Source: JAJPJG01 sp034667645
Lineage (GTDB): Bacteria; Verrucomicrobiota; Verrucomicrobiia; Chthoniobacterales; Chthoniobacteraceae
Reading direction: 5' to 3'
DNA length: 9,932 bases
NCBI GenBank assembly: GCA_034667645.1
Contig: JAXDQV010000145.1
Location: forward strand, 1-9,932
In this document: positions 1-6,992 of the stretch, in pieces
Layout: every line of letters begins with the position of its first letter
Position numbering within the stretch: the stretch's first letter is position 1
Notes under the pieces: model-generated
The model's input: only the letters and a program-made list of their open reading frames with translations
The model's database searches: none
What the model was told of the DNA's origin: nothing
Program-made: the position numbers and the translations under genes

Positions 1-211
1 CTGAGCCACGACTTACGATCGGCGTGTTGCGCGCCGCCGCGCATTTTACCACGAGTGACACTTCTTCGGTGGTCTGTGGGAACACGACGCAAGCCGCTTC
101 GCCATGGAGCGTTGCTGTGCCGTCGAAGCCGTAAGTGATCAGATGCTCCCGTTCGAAAAGCACGCGTTCTCGACTCAGTAATTCCGTTAGCTCGGAAACC
201 AGCGTTTGCAT
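1..211 (-). CDS. FAD-linked oxidase (GlcD / D-lactate dehydrogenase-like), N-terminal fragment cut by window edge
   Basis: Reading the minus strand from ATG at 211 gives 70 residues that run off the left edge without a stop. They look like the start of a GlcD-type flavoprotein, a soluble or membrane-associated enzyme that oxidises 2-hydroxy acids such as glycolate or D-lactate using FAD. Visible features are a YGFDGTA segment at about residues 27-33, typical of this family, then a VVFPQTTEEVSLVV stretch where the FAD-binding PCMH fold begins, and SRGSG at the edge, the beginning of the FAD-pyrophosphate loop. Substrate cannot be told from this fragment. No Shine-Dalgarno sequence precedes the ATG. 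An in-frame GTG at 271, immediately after the stop of the upstream peptidase gene, is an alternative start, but the extra 20 residues resemble nothing in the family. The gene follows the peptidase by 60 bases in the same direction and may share its transcript. Confidence 0.8.
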   Translation of the reverse strand, partial: MQTLVSELTELLSRERVLFEREHLITYGFDGTATLHGEAACVVFPQTTEEVSLVVKCAAARNTPIVSRGS

Positions 212-271
212 CGGGTTCAGATTACTGTGATCGCATGACCACTGCGAGCAGCGGAAAGAACCGCCACCCAC

Positions 272-901
272 TCACGATCTGCTCACCGGTCGATAGAAGC
301 GCAGTGCTTCGATTTCGCGCGCCAGCTCCCGGAGCGGATAAACTCCGCGTGAGGCGCCGGCACCGGGATCACGGATCAAATAATCGAACCCTCTCTTGCC
401 GACGATGACGACGAAGTGAGTGGTGCCGCTCGGAAACCGAATGCGGACAATGCACGGATTCCTGCGCAGCAGATTCGAATCAATCAGCCAGAACGATGGC
501 AAATCCTCATATGCCTTTTCGATGCGGCCCGGCAGGAACTCCGCGGCTTTCTCCCAGTAGAGCCAGCCTTGTTCCGTATATCCGCCGTTCGCGGTCAGAA
601 AATTGTTGAGGCGTTGCGGGTTGGTTTCGATTCCGTAGCTTCCGAGAACCATCGCAGCGGAAGCGACCGCGCAGCCTTCTGCCCCAAGCGTTCCGTCGGT
701 GGCGCCGAGATGATCGGACCGCCAGCGTTCATCTCCCTGACGAAATTGCGGCGCAGCAATCTCGACCGGCTGGAAGAAATAGAGACCGCCGCGAGTGGGG
801 AGTTTCCGTTTCCACAGGAGGTGCGCGCTGCCGAGGGCAAGCATTGCGGCCACCACCAGGCCTGCCACGACCAGAATCCGGCGGACACGCATCCTGCTCA
901 C
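272..901 (-). CDS. Membrane-anchored C39-like cysteine peptidase (Peptidase_C39_2 type)
   Basis: The 209-residue product starts with a basic stretch and one hydrophobic segment (about residues 9-29), so it is probably anchored in the inner membrane with its domain outside the cytoplasm, or is exported. The rest resembles papain-like C39-family peptidases: GCAVASAAMVLGSYG at about 76-90 supplies the putative nucleophile Cys77, GTTHFVVIVG at 159-168 supplies His162, and RDPG at 177-180 supplies Asp178. The order Cys, His, Asp is that of a complete catalytic triad. Related domains trim leader peptides in bacteriocin ABC exporters, but no ABC or bacteriocin gene is nearby, so the substrate is unknown. 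The chosen GTG overlaps the stop of the upstream reductase gene (GTGA), suggesting translational coupling. ATG at 892, three codons later, is an equally possible start. A catalytically similar but non-proteolytic role cannot be excluded. Confidence 0.8.
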   Translation of the reverse strand: MSRMRVRRILVVAGLVVAAMLALGSAHLLWKRKLPTRGGLYFFQPVEIAAPQFRQGDERWRSDHLGATDGTLGAEGCAVASAAMVLGSYGIETNPQRLNNFLTANGGYTEQGWLYWEKAAEFLPGRIEKAYEDLPSFWLIDSNLLRRNPCIVRIRFPSGTTHFVVIVGKRGFDYLIRDPGAGASRGVYPLRELAREIEALRFYRPVSRS

Positions 902-1887
902 TCGAAGGTCAGGAGTATTTTTCCGGAGCGGCGGCTGCGCTGCGCGTGCTCGACTCCAGCCAGCGCATCCGCGATCGCGTAACTTTTCTCGACCTTCGCG
1001 TGCAAAAGACCGTTGGCAACAAGTGGCAGCAACTCGTTAAACATTGTCTTCACGCTCTCTTGCGTCGCGGTGCGATACCATTCGGTGATCCAAAATCCCC
1101 TCCAGCGCAGATCCTTGAAAATGAGCAAACCATTCGGAATCTTCAGCGGCTGCCGGCCCATCGCACCGTAAGTCACCAACGTTCCGCCGGGCGCAAGCGC
1201 GTTCGCCAGCCGCACCGCGCTATCGCCACCAACGGCGTTGAAGGCGAGCCGAATCTCCGCCCGTCCGGTCGCTTCAGCGACTTGCTTGGGCAGGTTTTCC
1301 TCATCTAGCAGCACCACGTCGCCTCCTTCACCGAGCAATTCTTCAACGAGTTCCGCGCGGCGCACCACGTTCACCGTGCGCCAGCCACAAGCGCGGGCGA
1401 TCTGGATGACCGCGCGACCGACAGCGGAATTCCCAGCGTTTTGCAAAATCCAATCGCCTGACTTCAACTCGACAAAATCGTGCAGCATCCGCCACGCGGT
1501 CGGCGGATTGATTTTCAACATCGCGGCCTGCTCGATCGAAAGGCCGGATGGAACCGCGATGAGTCCCGCGGCAGAAGCAACTCCGCGCTCGCGCCAACTG
1601 CCGAACTCGTGCGGCACGAGAACACGATCGCCGATTCGCCAATCCGCGACCTCTGCTCCAACTGCGGCGATTTCGCCTACACCCTCCACGCCACCCACAG
1701 CGGGCAGCGGCGGACGGACCGGGTATTTTCCCTCGATCACGTTGAGGTCCACGGGATTGATCGGAGCAGTACGCATGCGAATCAGAACCTGCCCGGGCTG
1801 CGGCGCCGCCACGGACATTTCGCGCACTTGCAGCACCTCAGATGGCGGGCCGTGCCGATCGTAAGTAACCGCCTTAAAATTTTGCAT
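898..1887 (-). CDS. MDR-family oxidoreductase, enoyl-ACP/CoA reductase (MECR/ETR1)-like
   Basis: This 329-residue protein is a medium-chain dehydrogenase/reductase without zinc ligands. The nearest match I recognise is the mitochondrial 2-enoyl thioester reductase MECR/Etr1, which reduces trans-2-enoyl-ACP or -CoA with NADPH in fatty acid synthesis. Shared landmarks are APINPVDLNVIEGKYP (41-56), whose Tyr55 corresponds to the catalytic tyrosine, LPAVGGVEGVGEI (61-73), INPPTAWRML (126-135), QNAGNSAVGRAVIQIA (149-164) as the nucleotide-binding loop, NVVRR with an arginine suited to NADPH phosphate, TLVTYGAM (236-243) and LLIFKDLRWRGFW (254-266). A quinone reductase-like role is the main alternative. 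I chose ATG at 1887. A GTG at 1929 would add 14 Arg/Pro-rich residues without family similarity and would overlap the divergent transporter gene. No Shine-Dalgarno is visible. The gene probably heads a transcript with the peptidase and FAD oxidase genes. Confidence 0.85.
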   Translation of the reverse strand: MQNFKAVTYDRHGPPSEVLQVREMSVAAPQPGQVLIRMRTAPINPVDLNVIEGKYPVRPPLPAVGGVEGVGEIAAVGAEVADWRIGDRVLVPHEFGSWRERGVASAAGLIAVPSGLSIEQAAMLKINPPTAWRMLHDFVELKSGDWILQNAGNSAVGRAVIQIARACGWRTVNVVRRAELVEELLGEGGDVVLLDEENLPKQVAEATGRAEIRLAFNAVGGDSAVRLANALAPGGTLVTYGAMGRQPLKIPNGLLIFKDLRWRGFWITEWYRTATQESVKTMFNELLPLVANGLLHAKVEKSYAIADALAGVEHAQRSRRSGKILLTFE

Positions 1888-1922
1888 GGGAGAAACGGTT
1901 CGCGCCCTTTTAGGCTGCGACC
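1888..1922. promoter_or_regulatory. Very short divergent intergenic region between reductase and CDF transporter
   Basis: Only 35 bases separate the ATG of the minus-strand reductase from the GTG of the plus-strand transporter, so both promoters must overlap one another or lie inside the opposite coding sequence. I could not identify convincing -35/-10 hexamers or an operator palindrome. The call rests on gene arrangement alone. Confidence 0.35.
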
Positions 1923-2822
1923 GTGGCACAAATTACAGCGCAGACCGTGGCCAGCAATCTTGAATCGGGCGCGCGGCTCGCAGGCGTTGGCATTCTGATC
2001 AACGCGGTGCTCGCCGTAGTAAAAATCACTGCCGGGCTGGTGGGACATTCCTATGCGCTGATCGCCGATGGTTTTGAATCCACACTCGACATCGTTTCCT
2101 CCCTGATTATGTGGGGCGCGCTGAAGGTCGCCGCCAAACCTCCGGACGAAACGCATCCCTACGGACATGGAAAGGCGGAGCCGATCGCCGCCGTGCTCGG
2201 CTCGCTGACGGTCATCGTCGCGGCGCTCGGGCTGGCGGTGGAAAGCGTGCGCGAAATCTTCACGCCTCACCATGCTCCGGCGCCCTTCACGCTCGCCGTG
2301 CTGATCGGGGTTTTGGTCATCAAGGAGGTGCTTTTTCGCAAAGTCAGCCGACTCGCCGATGCGGCGCAGAGCACCGCGATCAAGACCGATGCAATGCACC
2401 ATCGCAGCGACGCATTCACCTCCGGAGCTGCATTTATCGGCATCTCCATTGCACTCATCGGCGGGCCGGGCTACGAAAGCGCGGACGATTGGGCGGCGTT
2501 GTGCGCATGCGGACTCATCGCGTTCAACAGCCTGCGATTGCTCAAGCCGGCAATCTACGAGGTGATGGACACCGCCCCCGCACCCGAGATCGAACAGCGC
2601 GTGCGCAGTGTTGCCGGCGAGGTTCCGGGAGTGGTTGAAGTCGAACGGTGCCGCATCCGAAAGATGGGCCTCGAGTTTTACGTGGACCTGCACATCGGCG
2701 TGGCCGCGGAGATCACTGTTCGCGAGGGACACGCAATCGCGCATCTGGTAAAAAATGCGGTGCGCGCAGCTGAACCTGCAATTGCCGATGTGCTCGTGCA
2801 TGTGGAGCCGGCTGACGCGTAG
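1923..2822 (+). CDS. Cation diffusion facilitator (CDF) family divalent metal transporter
   Basis: The 299-residue protein has the CDF plan: six likely membrane helices (about 18-38, 43-63, 86-106, 122-138, 165-182, 188-206) and a cytoplasmic C-terminal domain (about 218-296) that dimerises and binds metal. CDF proteins export Zn2+, Mn2+, Fe2+, Co2+ or similar ions from the cytoplasm in exchange for protons. Family signatures are GHSYALIADGFESTLDIVSS in helix 2, HPYGHGKAE (78-86) in the first cytoplasmic loop, and KTDAMHHRSDAFTSGA at the helix 4-5 region. The transport site is predicted to be Glu52/Asp56 of helix 2 with His159/Asp163 of helix 5. Glutamate at the first position differs from the Asp or His of the best-known zinc exporters, so the metal is not assignable. 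GTG at 1923 is the start because an in-frame stop lies at 1911-1913 and the helix 1 spacing fits. Downstream, the BNR gene follows after 28 bases, probably on the same transcript. Confidence 0.93.
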   Translation: MAQITAQTVASNLESGARLAGVGILINAVLAVVKITAGLVGHSYALIADGFESTLDIVSSLIMWGALKVAAKPPDETHPYGHGKAEPIAAVLGSLTVIVAALGLAVESVREIFTPHHAPAPFTLAVLIGVLVIKEVLFRKVSRLADAAQSTAIKTDAMHHRSDAFTSGAAFIGISIALIGGPGYESADDWAALCACGLIAFNSLRLLKPAIYEVMDTAPAPEIEQRVRSVAGEVPGVVEVERCRIRKMGLEFYVDLHIGVAAEITVREGHAIAHLVKNAVRAAEPAIADVLVHVEPADA

Positions 2823-2850
2823 ATATTGAATCCACCACACTCGACACGTT

Positions 2851-3939
2851 ATGGAAACACTGCTGCTCGCCGGGACTAAAAAAGGGCTGTTCCTCTTTCG
2901 TTCAAACGATCGAATAAAGTGGAAACTGCATGGCCCGTTCTTGCCGGGAAAGGAAATCAATCATGCCATCTACGACCCACGTCTCGGCCGTATTTTCGCA
3001 ACCGCCAACGACGCATGGTTCGGCTCCGAAATCGTCTGGAGCGCGGATTTCGGCGAAACCTGGCAACCTGCAAAAACGGGCCCGGCCTTTCCTCCGGAGG
3101 CCGAGACTAAACTTGAACGCATCTGGCACATCGAACCCGGCCGGGCCAACGAGCCGGAGGTGGCTTACGCGGGCGTCGCTCCGGCAGCTCTTTTTCGCAG
3201 CGGCGATCGAGGCGAAAGCTGGCAGGAAGTAACCGGGCTCACCCAACATCCTTCACGCCCGCGCTGGCATCCCGGAGCCGGGGGACTCTGCCTGCACTCG
3301 ATCCAACTCGATCCGACGAACGACCAGCGAATGTTTGTCGGCATCTCGGCTGTCGGAGTTTTCCGGACCGACGATGCCGGGCTGACGTGGATGCCGATGA
3401 ACAAAGGCACGCGGGCGGAATTCATGCCGGAGAAATATCCGGAGTTTGGCCAATGTGTGCACAAGCTGCTGATGTCGCCCGCTCAACCGTCGCTGCTTTT
3501 TCAACAGAATCATTGCGGTGTCTATCGCAGTGCCGACGCAGGCGAGTCGTGGCAGGAAATCACCGCCGGGTTGCCGTCAGATTTTGGTTTTCCTCTGGGC
3601 ATCCATCCGCGGGAACCGAAGACGATCTACGTGATCCCGCTTCAGGGTGCTGAATTTCGCTGCCCGCCGGAGGGAAAACTTGCCGTCTTCCGAAGCAGAG
3701 ACGGCGGCGACACATGGATGTCGCTGACCACGGGATTGCCGACTGACGAAGCTTTCATGGGCATTTTACGTGAAGGTCTCACTACGGATGCGCAGGAGCC
3801 TGTTGGTGTGTATTTCGCCACGAACACCGGAAAGATCTTCGCCTCTCGCGATGAAGGCGACTCGTGGACTTTGCTCGCCGACAATCTGCCACCCATTTCC
3901 TCCGTTGAAGCACACATGCTGGTGCCTGCTCCCGAATGA
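2851..3939 (+). CDS. Cytoplasmic BNR/Asp-box repeat beta-propeller protein (sialidase-like fold, function unknown)
   Basis: The 362-residue product is built of repeated beta-strand units, each with an Asp box of the form S/T-x-D-x-G-x-T/S-W. Six are visible, starting at residues 64 (SADFGETW), 117 (SGDRGESW), 173 (TDDAGLTW), 227 (SADAGESW), 282 (SRDGGDTW) and 332 (SRDEGDSW), which fits a six- or seven-bladed propeller. Asp boxes occur in sialidases, Vps10-type receptors and photosystem II assembly factors and mark a fold, not an activity. I do not see the arginine triad with FRIP motif expected of a true sialidase. There is no signal peptide, so it probably acts in the cytoplasm, unlike most exported Asp-box hydrolases. 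The N-terminus METLLLAGTKKGLFLF is typical of proteins annotated as WD40/YVTN/BNR-like. ATG at 2851 has no Shine-Dalgarno. The gene lies 28 bases after the CDF gene and converges on the GH2 gene with 51 bases between stops. Confidence 0.85.
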   Translation: METLLLAGTKKGLFLFRSNDRIKWKLHGPFLPGKEINHAIYDPRLGRIFATANDAWFGSEIVWSADFGETWQPAKTGPAFPPEAETKLERIWHIEPGRANEPEVAYAGVAPAALFRSGDRGESWQEVTGLTQHPSRPRWHPGAGGLCLHSIQLDPTNDQRMFVGISAVGVFRTDDAGLTWMPMNKGTRAEFMPEKYPEFGQCVHKLLMSPAQPSLLFQQNHCGVYRSADAGESWQEITAGLPSDFGFPLGIHPREPKTIYVIPLQGAEFRCPPEGKLAVFRSRDGGDTWMSLTTGLPTDEAFMGILREGLTTDAQEPVGVYFATNTGKIFASRDEGDSWTLLADNLPPISSVEAHMLVPAPE

Positions 3940-3990
3940 TTCAGCTTCGCGAAAGTATCGAGCAGGACACCGGGGCGACTCTTGCAATGG

Positions 3991-6972
3991 TCATCGCGCG
4001 GTAGTGGCTAGAGGCTCGTAAACTTCTGCCTCCAGAATCTCGAGGGTGCCTTTCGCTCCACCAGTGGAAGCAGCGGCATCGTCGAGTTTCTTGCCGGTAA
4101 CTTCCACCATGCCAAACCCATCCTTGTCATCAATCGCGCCCACGAGTTCAATGCGGACGGTCTTGCCCTGGGTAGGTTTTAGCGGGAGCGTCACGTAGCC
4201 GAGGGTCTTGGGAGTCGTTCCTGAATAAGCTTCCTTGCCCTCGACGGTAATGCGGAGCGGATAGGATTTGTTGCGCCAGCCTCCGAGTTTCAGCACGACC
4301 TCATTGACATTGGCTGGGCGCTCGAGTTCGAACTGAATCCAACCCGTCGCACGCTGGCCATCATTTTTCCACGCAGTCTCTTCGTTGTCATCAAACGCCT
4401 GGCCAGCCTGCTCCGCGCTCGCCCCGGCGGTCGCACTCACGATCCGAATCGGCGTTCTCGTCGGCACGACGGAATCGCCAGCAGGTGTCGGCCCGCGATC
4501 CAGACGGGCGGTCAGCCCAGCATCCGGCGATGTATTGGCAAGACCATCGGTCGCGGAGAAAGGACTGGAAACAAGCTCGATGCGAGCCGCCTTCAAACCG
4601 TCTGCGCTGGCATTGAGAATAATTTTGCCCGCCTTAGGCTGTGAACGCAGGATCACGCGATTAATGCCGCATTCCACCGGCAGCTCTTTGGAAAGAATGT
4701 AGTTGTCAGGCCCTTGCGCGATGCCCCCGCGCCACTCCGCGGGACCCTGGAGGTCAAACTTGATCAAGTTCAGGGCGGTCGGGCATCGATTACCCTGCGC
4801 ATCCATCACTTCCACATCCACGAGCGCCATGTCGGCTCCGTCCGCCTTCAAGCCGTTCGGCCCGGTGCGTGGTGTCAGCTTGATCGCCGCCGGATTGCCG
4901 GCCGTCCTTTTGGCGTCCTCGCAGAGTTTCTTTCCAGCGGCATCGTAGCCGACTGCTTTGATTTCGCCGGGCTGAAACGGCAATTCCTTCCATGTATAAA
5001 GAAAGCGCGAGCTCTGGTCGCCGAAGCCTTTGGATTGGTTGTTGATGAATAGCTCCACTTTGTCCGCAGAGGAAACCACATAGACTGGCTTCTTGACGTT
5101 AGCCTCGTAATTCCAGTGTCCGATGATGTGAATGTGCTGATGCTCGGTGTTCACCCACCCGTCCCACATCACCTGATGCGCGAAGAAGCCCTCCTTCGGG
5201 ATGCGCATCGCGTCCACCTCGCCGCTGCGACGGTAGTTTTCCACTCCGCGTGAGTGCGTGTTCGAGTCGGCGAAGATGATGTTCACGCCGCCCGCGTTCA
5301 CCCGCTCACCGGTGCCGGGGCGCTCCTGCCAATAGTCGAACCAGCGCACTACATCCTCACGCGCGAATGAGTCCTGGTTTCGATTGTAAGGAGCACCGCT
5401 TTCACCTGGCTTTACCTCGGGACCATCTCCGTCCTTGTGATAAGGCGGTGTCCAGTCGTCCCAGTATTTGCGCAAGCCTTCGTCGCGCGAGTATTCAGTC
5501 GCCCAGAACGGAATGCGCGCGCTCTTGTTGATGTAGAGCATCTCACCGCCATACTCGGCGATTTTGCTGTCGAGCATCTCGCGGCAACCCGCTGCCCGGC
5601 CGCCATGCGGGTCATACTGGTCGCGCACGGCTTTCAGTTCCGCCATGTGCGCTTCGCTGATGCCCTTGTTGCCACCTTCATACATGACGATGCTCGGATT
5701 GTTCCGATTGTAAATCGTGGCATCGCGCATGAGCTGGACGCGCAACTCCCAGCGGCGTCCATCGACATCTTTCTCCGAATCGCCCGCGGGCATCGCCTGC
5801 ATCAAGCCGACCCGGTCGCAGGATTCGACATCCTGTTTCCACGGCGTCACGTGCATCCAGCGAACCAGATTGCCATTGCTCTCGACCATGAGCGCGTTGC
5901 TGAAATCGCTCATCCACGGCGGCACGGAAAGGCCGATGGCTGGCCACTCGTTCGTCGAACGCTGGGCGTAGCCTTTGAATTGAATCGTGCGGTCATTGAG
6001 TTTCACCATGCCGTGGCCAAACTCCAGTTTTCGAAAGCCAGTGCGAGTTACGACGGTGTCCACGGGCTTTCCGCCGACCTTCAAAGTTGTCGCGACGTCG
6101 TAGAGATAGCCATAACCCCAGCTCCAGAAGTTCAGGCCCTCAACCTTTGCGTCGGCACTGATTACTTCTATTTCTCCCGGTGCAATCGTTTGCTCCGATC
6201 CACCAAAGGTCTTCACCGTCTTGCCTTGCGGATCAGTGATCGCGACTTCGTAGCTAAAGGCTTTCGGCTCCGCATACTCATTCTTCACCTGCGCCTCGGC
6301 AGTGACCTTCGCCGACTTGCCTTTGATGTCGAAGTCCTGCGCGTAAACGTAAACGCCCGTCGTCCCAAGATTCGAATAGAGAGGCAAAGTCTGGTGCAGC
6401 TTATCCGTAACGTGCAGGAACACGTTCTTATTGATGCCGCCGTAGTTGGCGTAGAAGTTCTTGTCGTTCCATTGAAAGCTCGAACGCGTCTCGCGCTCCT
6501 TATAGCTCCACGCGTTATCGATGCGCGCCGCGATCACGTTTTCCTCCGGCGCTGGCTTCACCTTATCGGTAATGTCGAACCCGAAAGCCATCACCCCATT
6601 CTCGCTAAGTCCAATGGACTCCCCGTTGAGAAAGAACTCTCCGCCCTGCCGGATGCCCTCAAATTCCAGGAAGACTTTCCTTCCCTTCGCATTCGCGGGA
6701 AGCTTGAAGTGTTTGCGATACCACGCAATGCCCGTGGGAAGGTCGTGAACGTGCACCTTGAAGGCGCTGTCCTCATTCCACGCATGCGGGAGCGTGACCT
6801 TTTTCCAGTCCGTGTCCACAAAGGTTACCGCCTCCGCACCGCTGTCATCGACCATCTTCACGAGCCAGCCGGAATTGAAATTATACTTCGATTGCGAAGA
6901 GTTTTGTTGTTGAGCGTGAGTTGTCGTCGCGATGACGAGTAGAGTCAGGGTTGAAATAAGTTGTTTAAACAT
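3991..6972 (-). CDS. Secreted glycoside hydrolase family 2 protein (beta-galactosidase-like) with C-terminal discoidin-like domain
   Basis: The 993-residue product has a cleavable signal peptide (1-20, ending THA). Its domains in order are a GH2 sugar-binding jelly roll (about 30-190, with LPHAW and WYRKHF), an Ig-like domain (about 200-315), a TIM barrel (about 320-610), a DUF4982-like segment (about 628-690, VELFINNQSKGFG), a GH2 C-terminal Ig-like domain (about 695-800) and an F5/8 type C or CBM32-like sugar-binding domain (about 840-960). GH2 enzymes remove beta-linked galactose, glucuronate, mannose or arabinose residues. The probable nucleophile is Glu493 in ATEYSRDEG. The acid/base position, normally Asn-Glu, reads Asn435-Lys436 (GGNKGIS, codon AAG at 5665-5667), so activity is uncertain. 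ATG at 6972 gives a compact signal peptide 20 bases after the deacetylase stop. ATG at 7002 adds ten residues and overlaps that stop. It is the last gene of the four-gene esterase/glycosidase run. Confidence 0.92.
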   Translation of the reverse strand: MFKQLISTLTLLVIATTTHAQQQNSSQSKYNFNSGWLVKMVDDSGAEAVTFVDTDWKKVTLPHAWNEDSAFKVHVHDLPTGIAWYRKHFKLPANAKGRKVFLEFEGIRQGGEFFLNGESIGLSENGVMAFGFDITDKVKPAPEENVIAARIDNAWSYKERETRSSFQWNDKNFYANYGGINKNVFLHVTDKLHQTLPLYSNLGTTGVYVYAQDFDIKGKSAKVTAEAQVKNEYAEPKAFSYEVAITDPQGKTVKTFGGSEQTIAPGEIEVISADAKVEGLNFWSWGYGYLYDVATTLKVGGKPVDTVVTRTGFRKLEFGHGMVKLNDRTIQFKGYAQRSTNEWPAIGLSVPPWMSDFSNALMVESNGNLVRWMHVTPWKQDVESCDRVGLMQAMPAGDSEKDVDGRRWELRVQLMRDATIYNRNNPSIVMYEGGNKGISEAHMAELKAVRDQYDPHGGRAAGCREMLDSKIAEYGGEMLYINKSARIPFWATEYSRDEGLRKYWDDWTPPYHKDGDGPEVKPGESGAPYNRNQDSFAREDVVRWFDYWQERPGTGERVNAGGVNIIFADSNTHSRGVENYRRSGEVDAMRIPKEGFFAHQVMWDGWVNTEHQHIHIIGHWNYEANVKKPVYVVSSADKVELFINNQSKGFGDQSSRFLYTWKELPFQPGEIKAVGYDAAGKKLCEDAKRTAGNPAAIKLTPRTGPNGLKADGADMALVDVEVMDAQGNRCPTALNLIKFDLQGPAEWRGGIAQGPDNYILSKELPVECGINRVILRSQPKAGKIILNASADGLKAARIELVSSPFSATDGLANTSPDAGLTARLDRGPTPAGDSVVPTRTPIRIVSATAGASAEQAGQAFDDNEETAWKNDGQRATGWIQFELERPANVNEVVLKLGGWRNKSYPLRITVEGKEAYSGTTPKTLGYVTLPLKPTQGKTVRIELVGAIDDKDGFGMVEVTGKKLDDAAASTGGAKGTLEILEAEVYEPLATTAR

Positions 6973-6992
6973 AATGATGAGGTTTGTTGGGG

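Noticed and set aside
272..901. A bacteriocin processing or export system, suggested by the C39-like peptidase
   Set aside because: There is no ABC transporter, membrane fusion protein or small double-glycine leader peptide gene in the window.
1782..2960. A 392-codon open frame on the minus strand, antisense to the CDF gene
   Set aside because: The product shows no family features and is rich in Cys, His and Arg. The opposite frame encodes a clear CDF transporter.
2851..3939. Calling the BNR protein an exo-alpha-sialidase
   Set aside because: Asp boxes alone mark a fold. No FRIP motif, arginine triad or signal peptide was seen.
3940..3990. Possible bidirectional terminator between the convergent BNR and GH2 genes
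   Set aside because: The 51 bases contain only the short palindrome TTCGCGAA and no stem followed by a T-run in either direction.
3936..4004. A 22-codon frame starting at an ATGA overlap with the BNR gene stop
   Set aside because: It is tiny, has no ribosome binding site or recognisable similarity, and runs over the end of the convergent GH2 gene. I recall that a MoaD/ThiS-like gene sometimes follows BNR genes of this type, but this frame does not resemble one.
5437..6942. A 501-codon open frame on the plus strand, antisense to the GH2 gene
   Set aside because: Its product is rich in Arg, His, Val and Ala with no recognisable domain, it lies wholly inside a strongly supported GH2 gene, and it is what a GC-rich codon pattern produces on the complementary strand.
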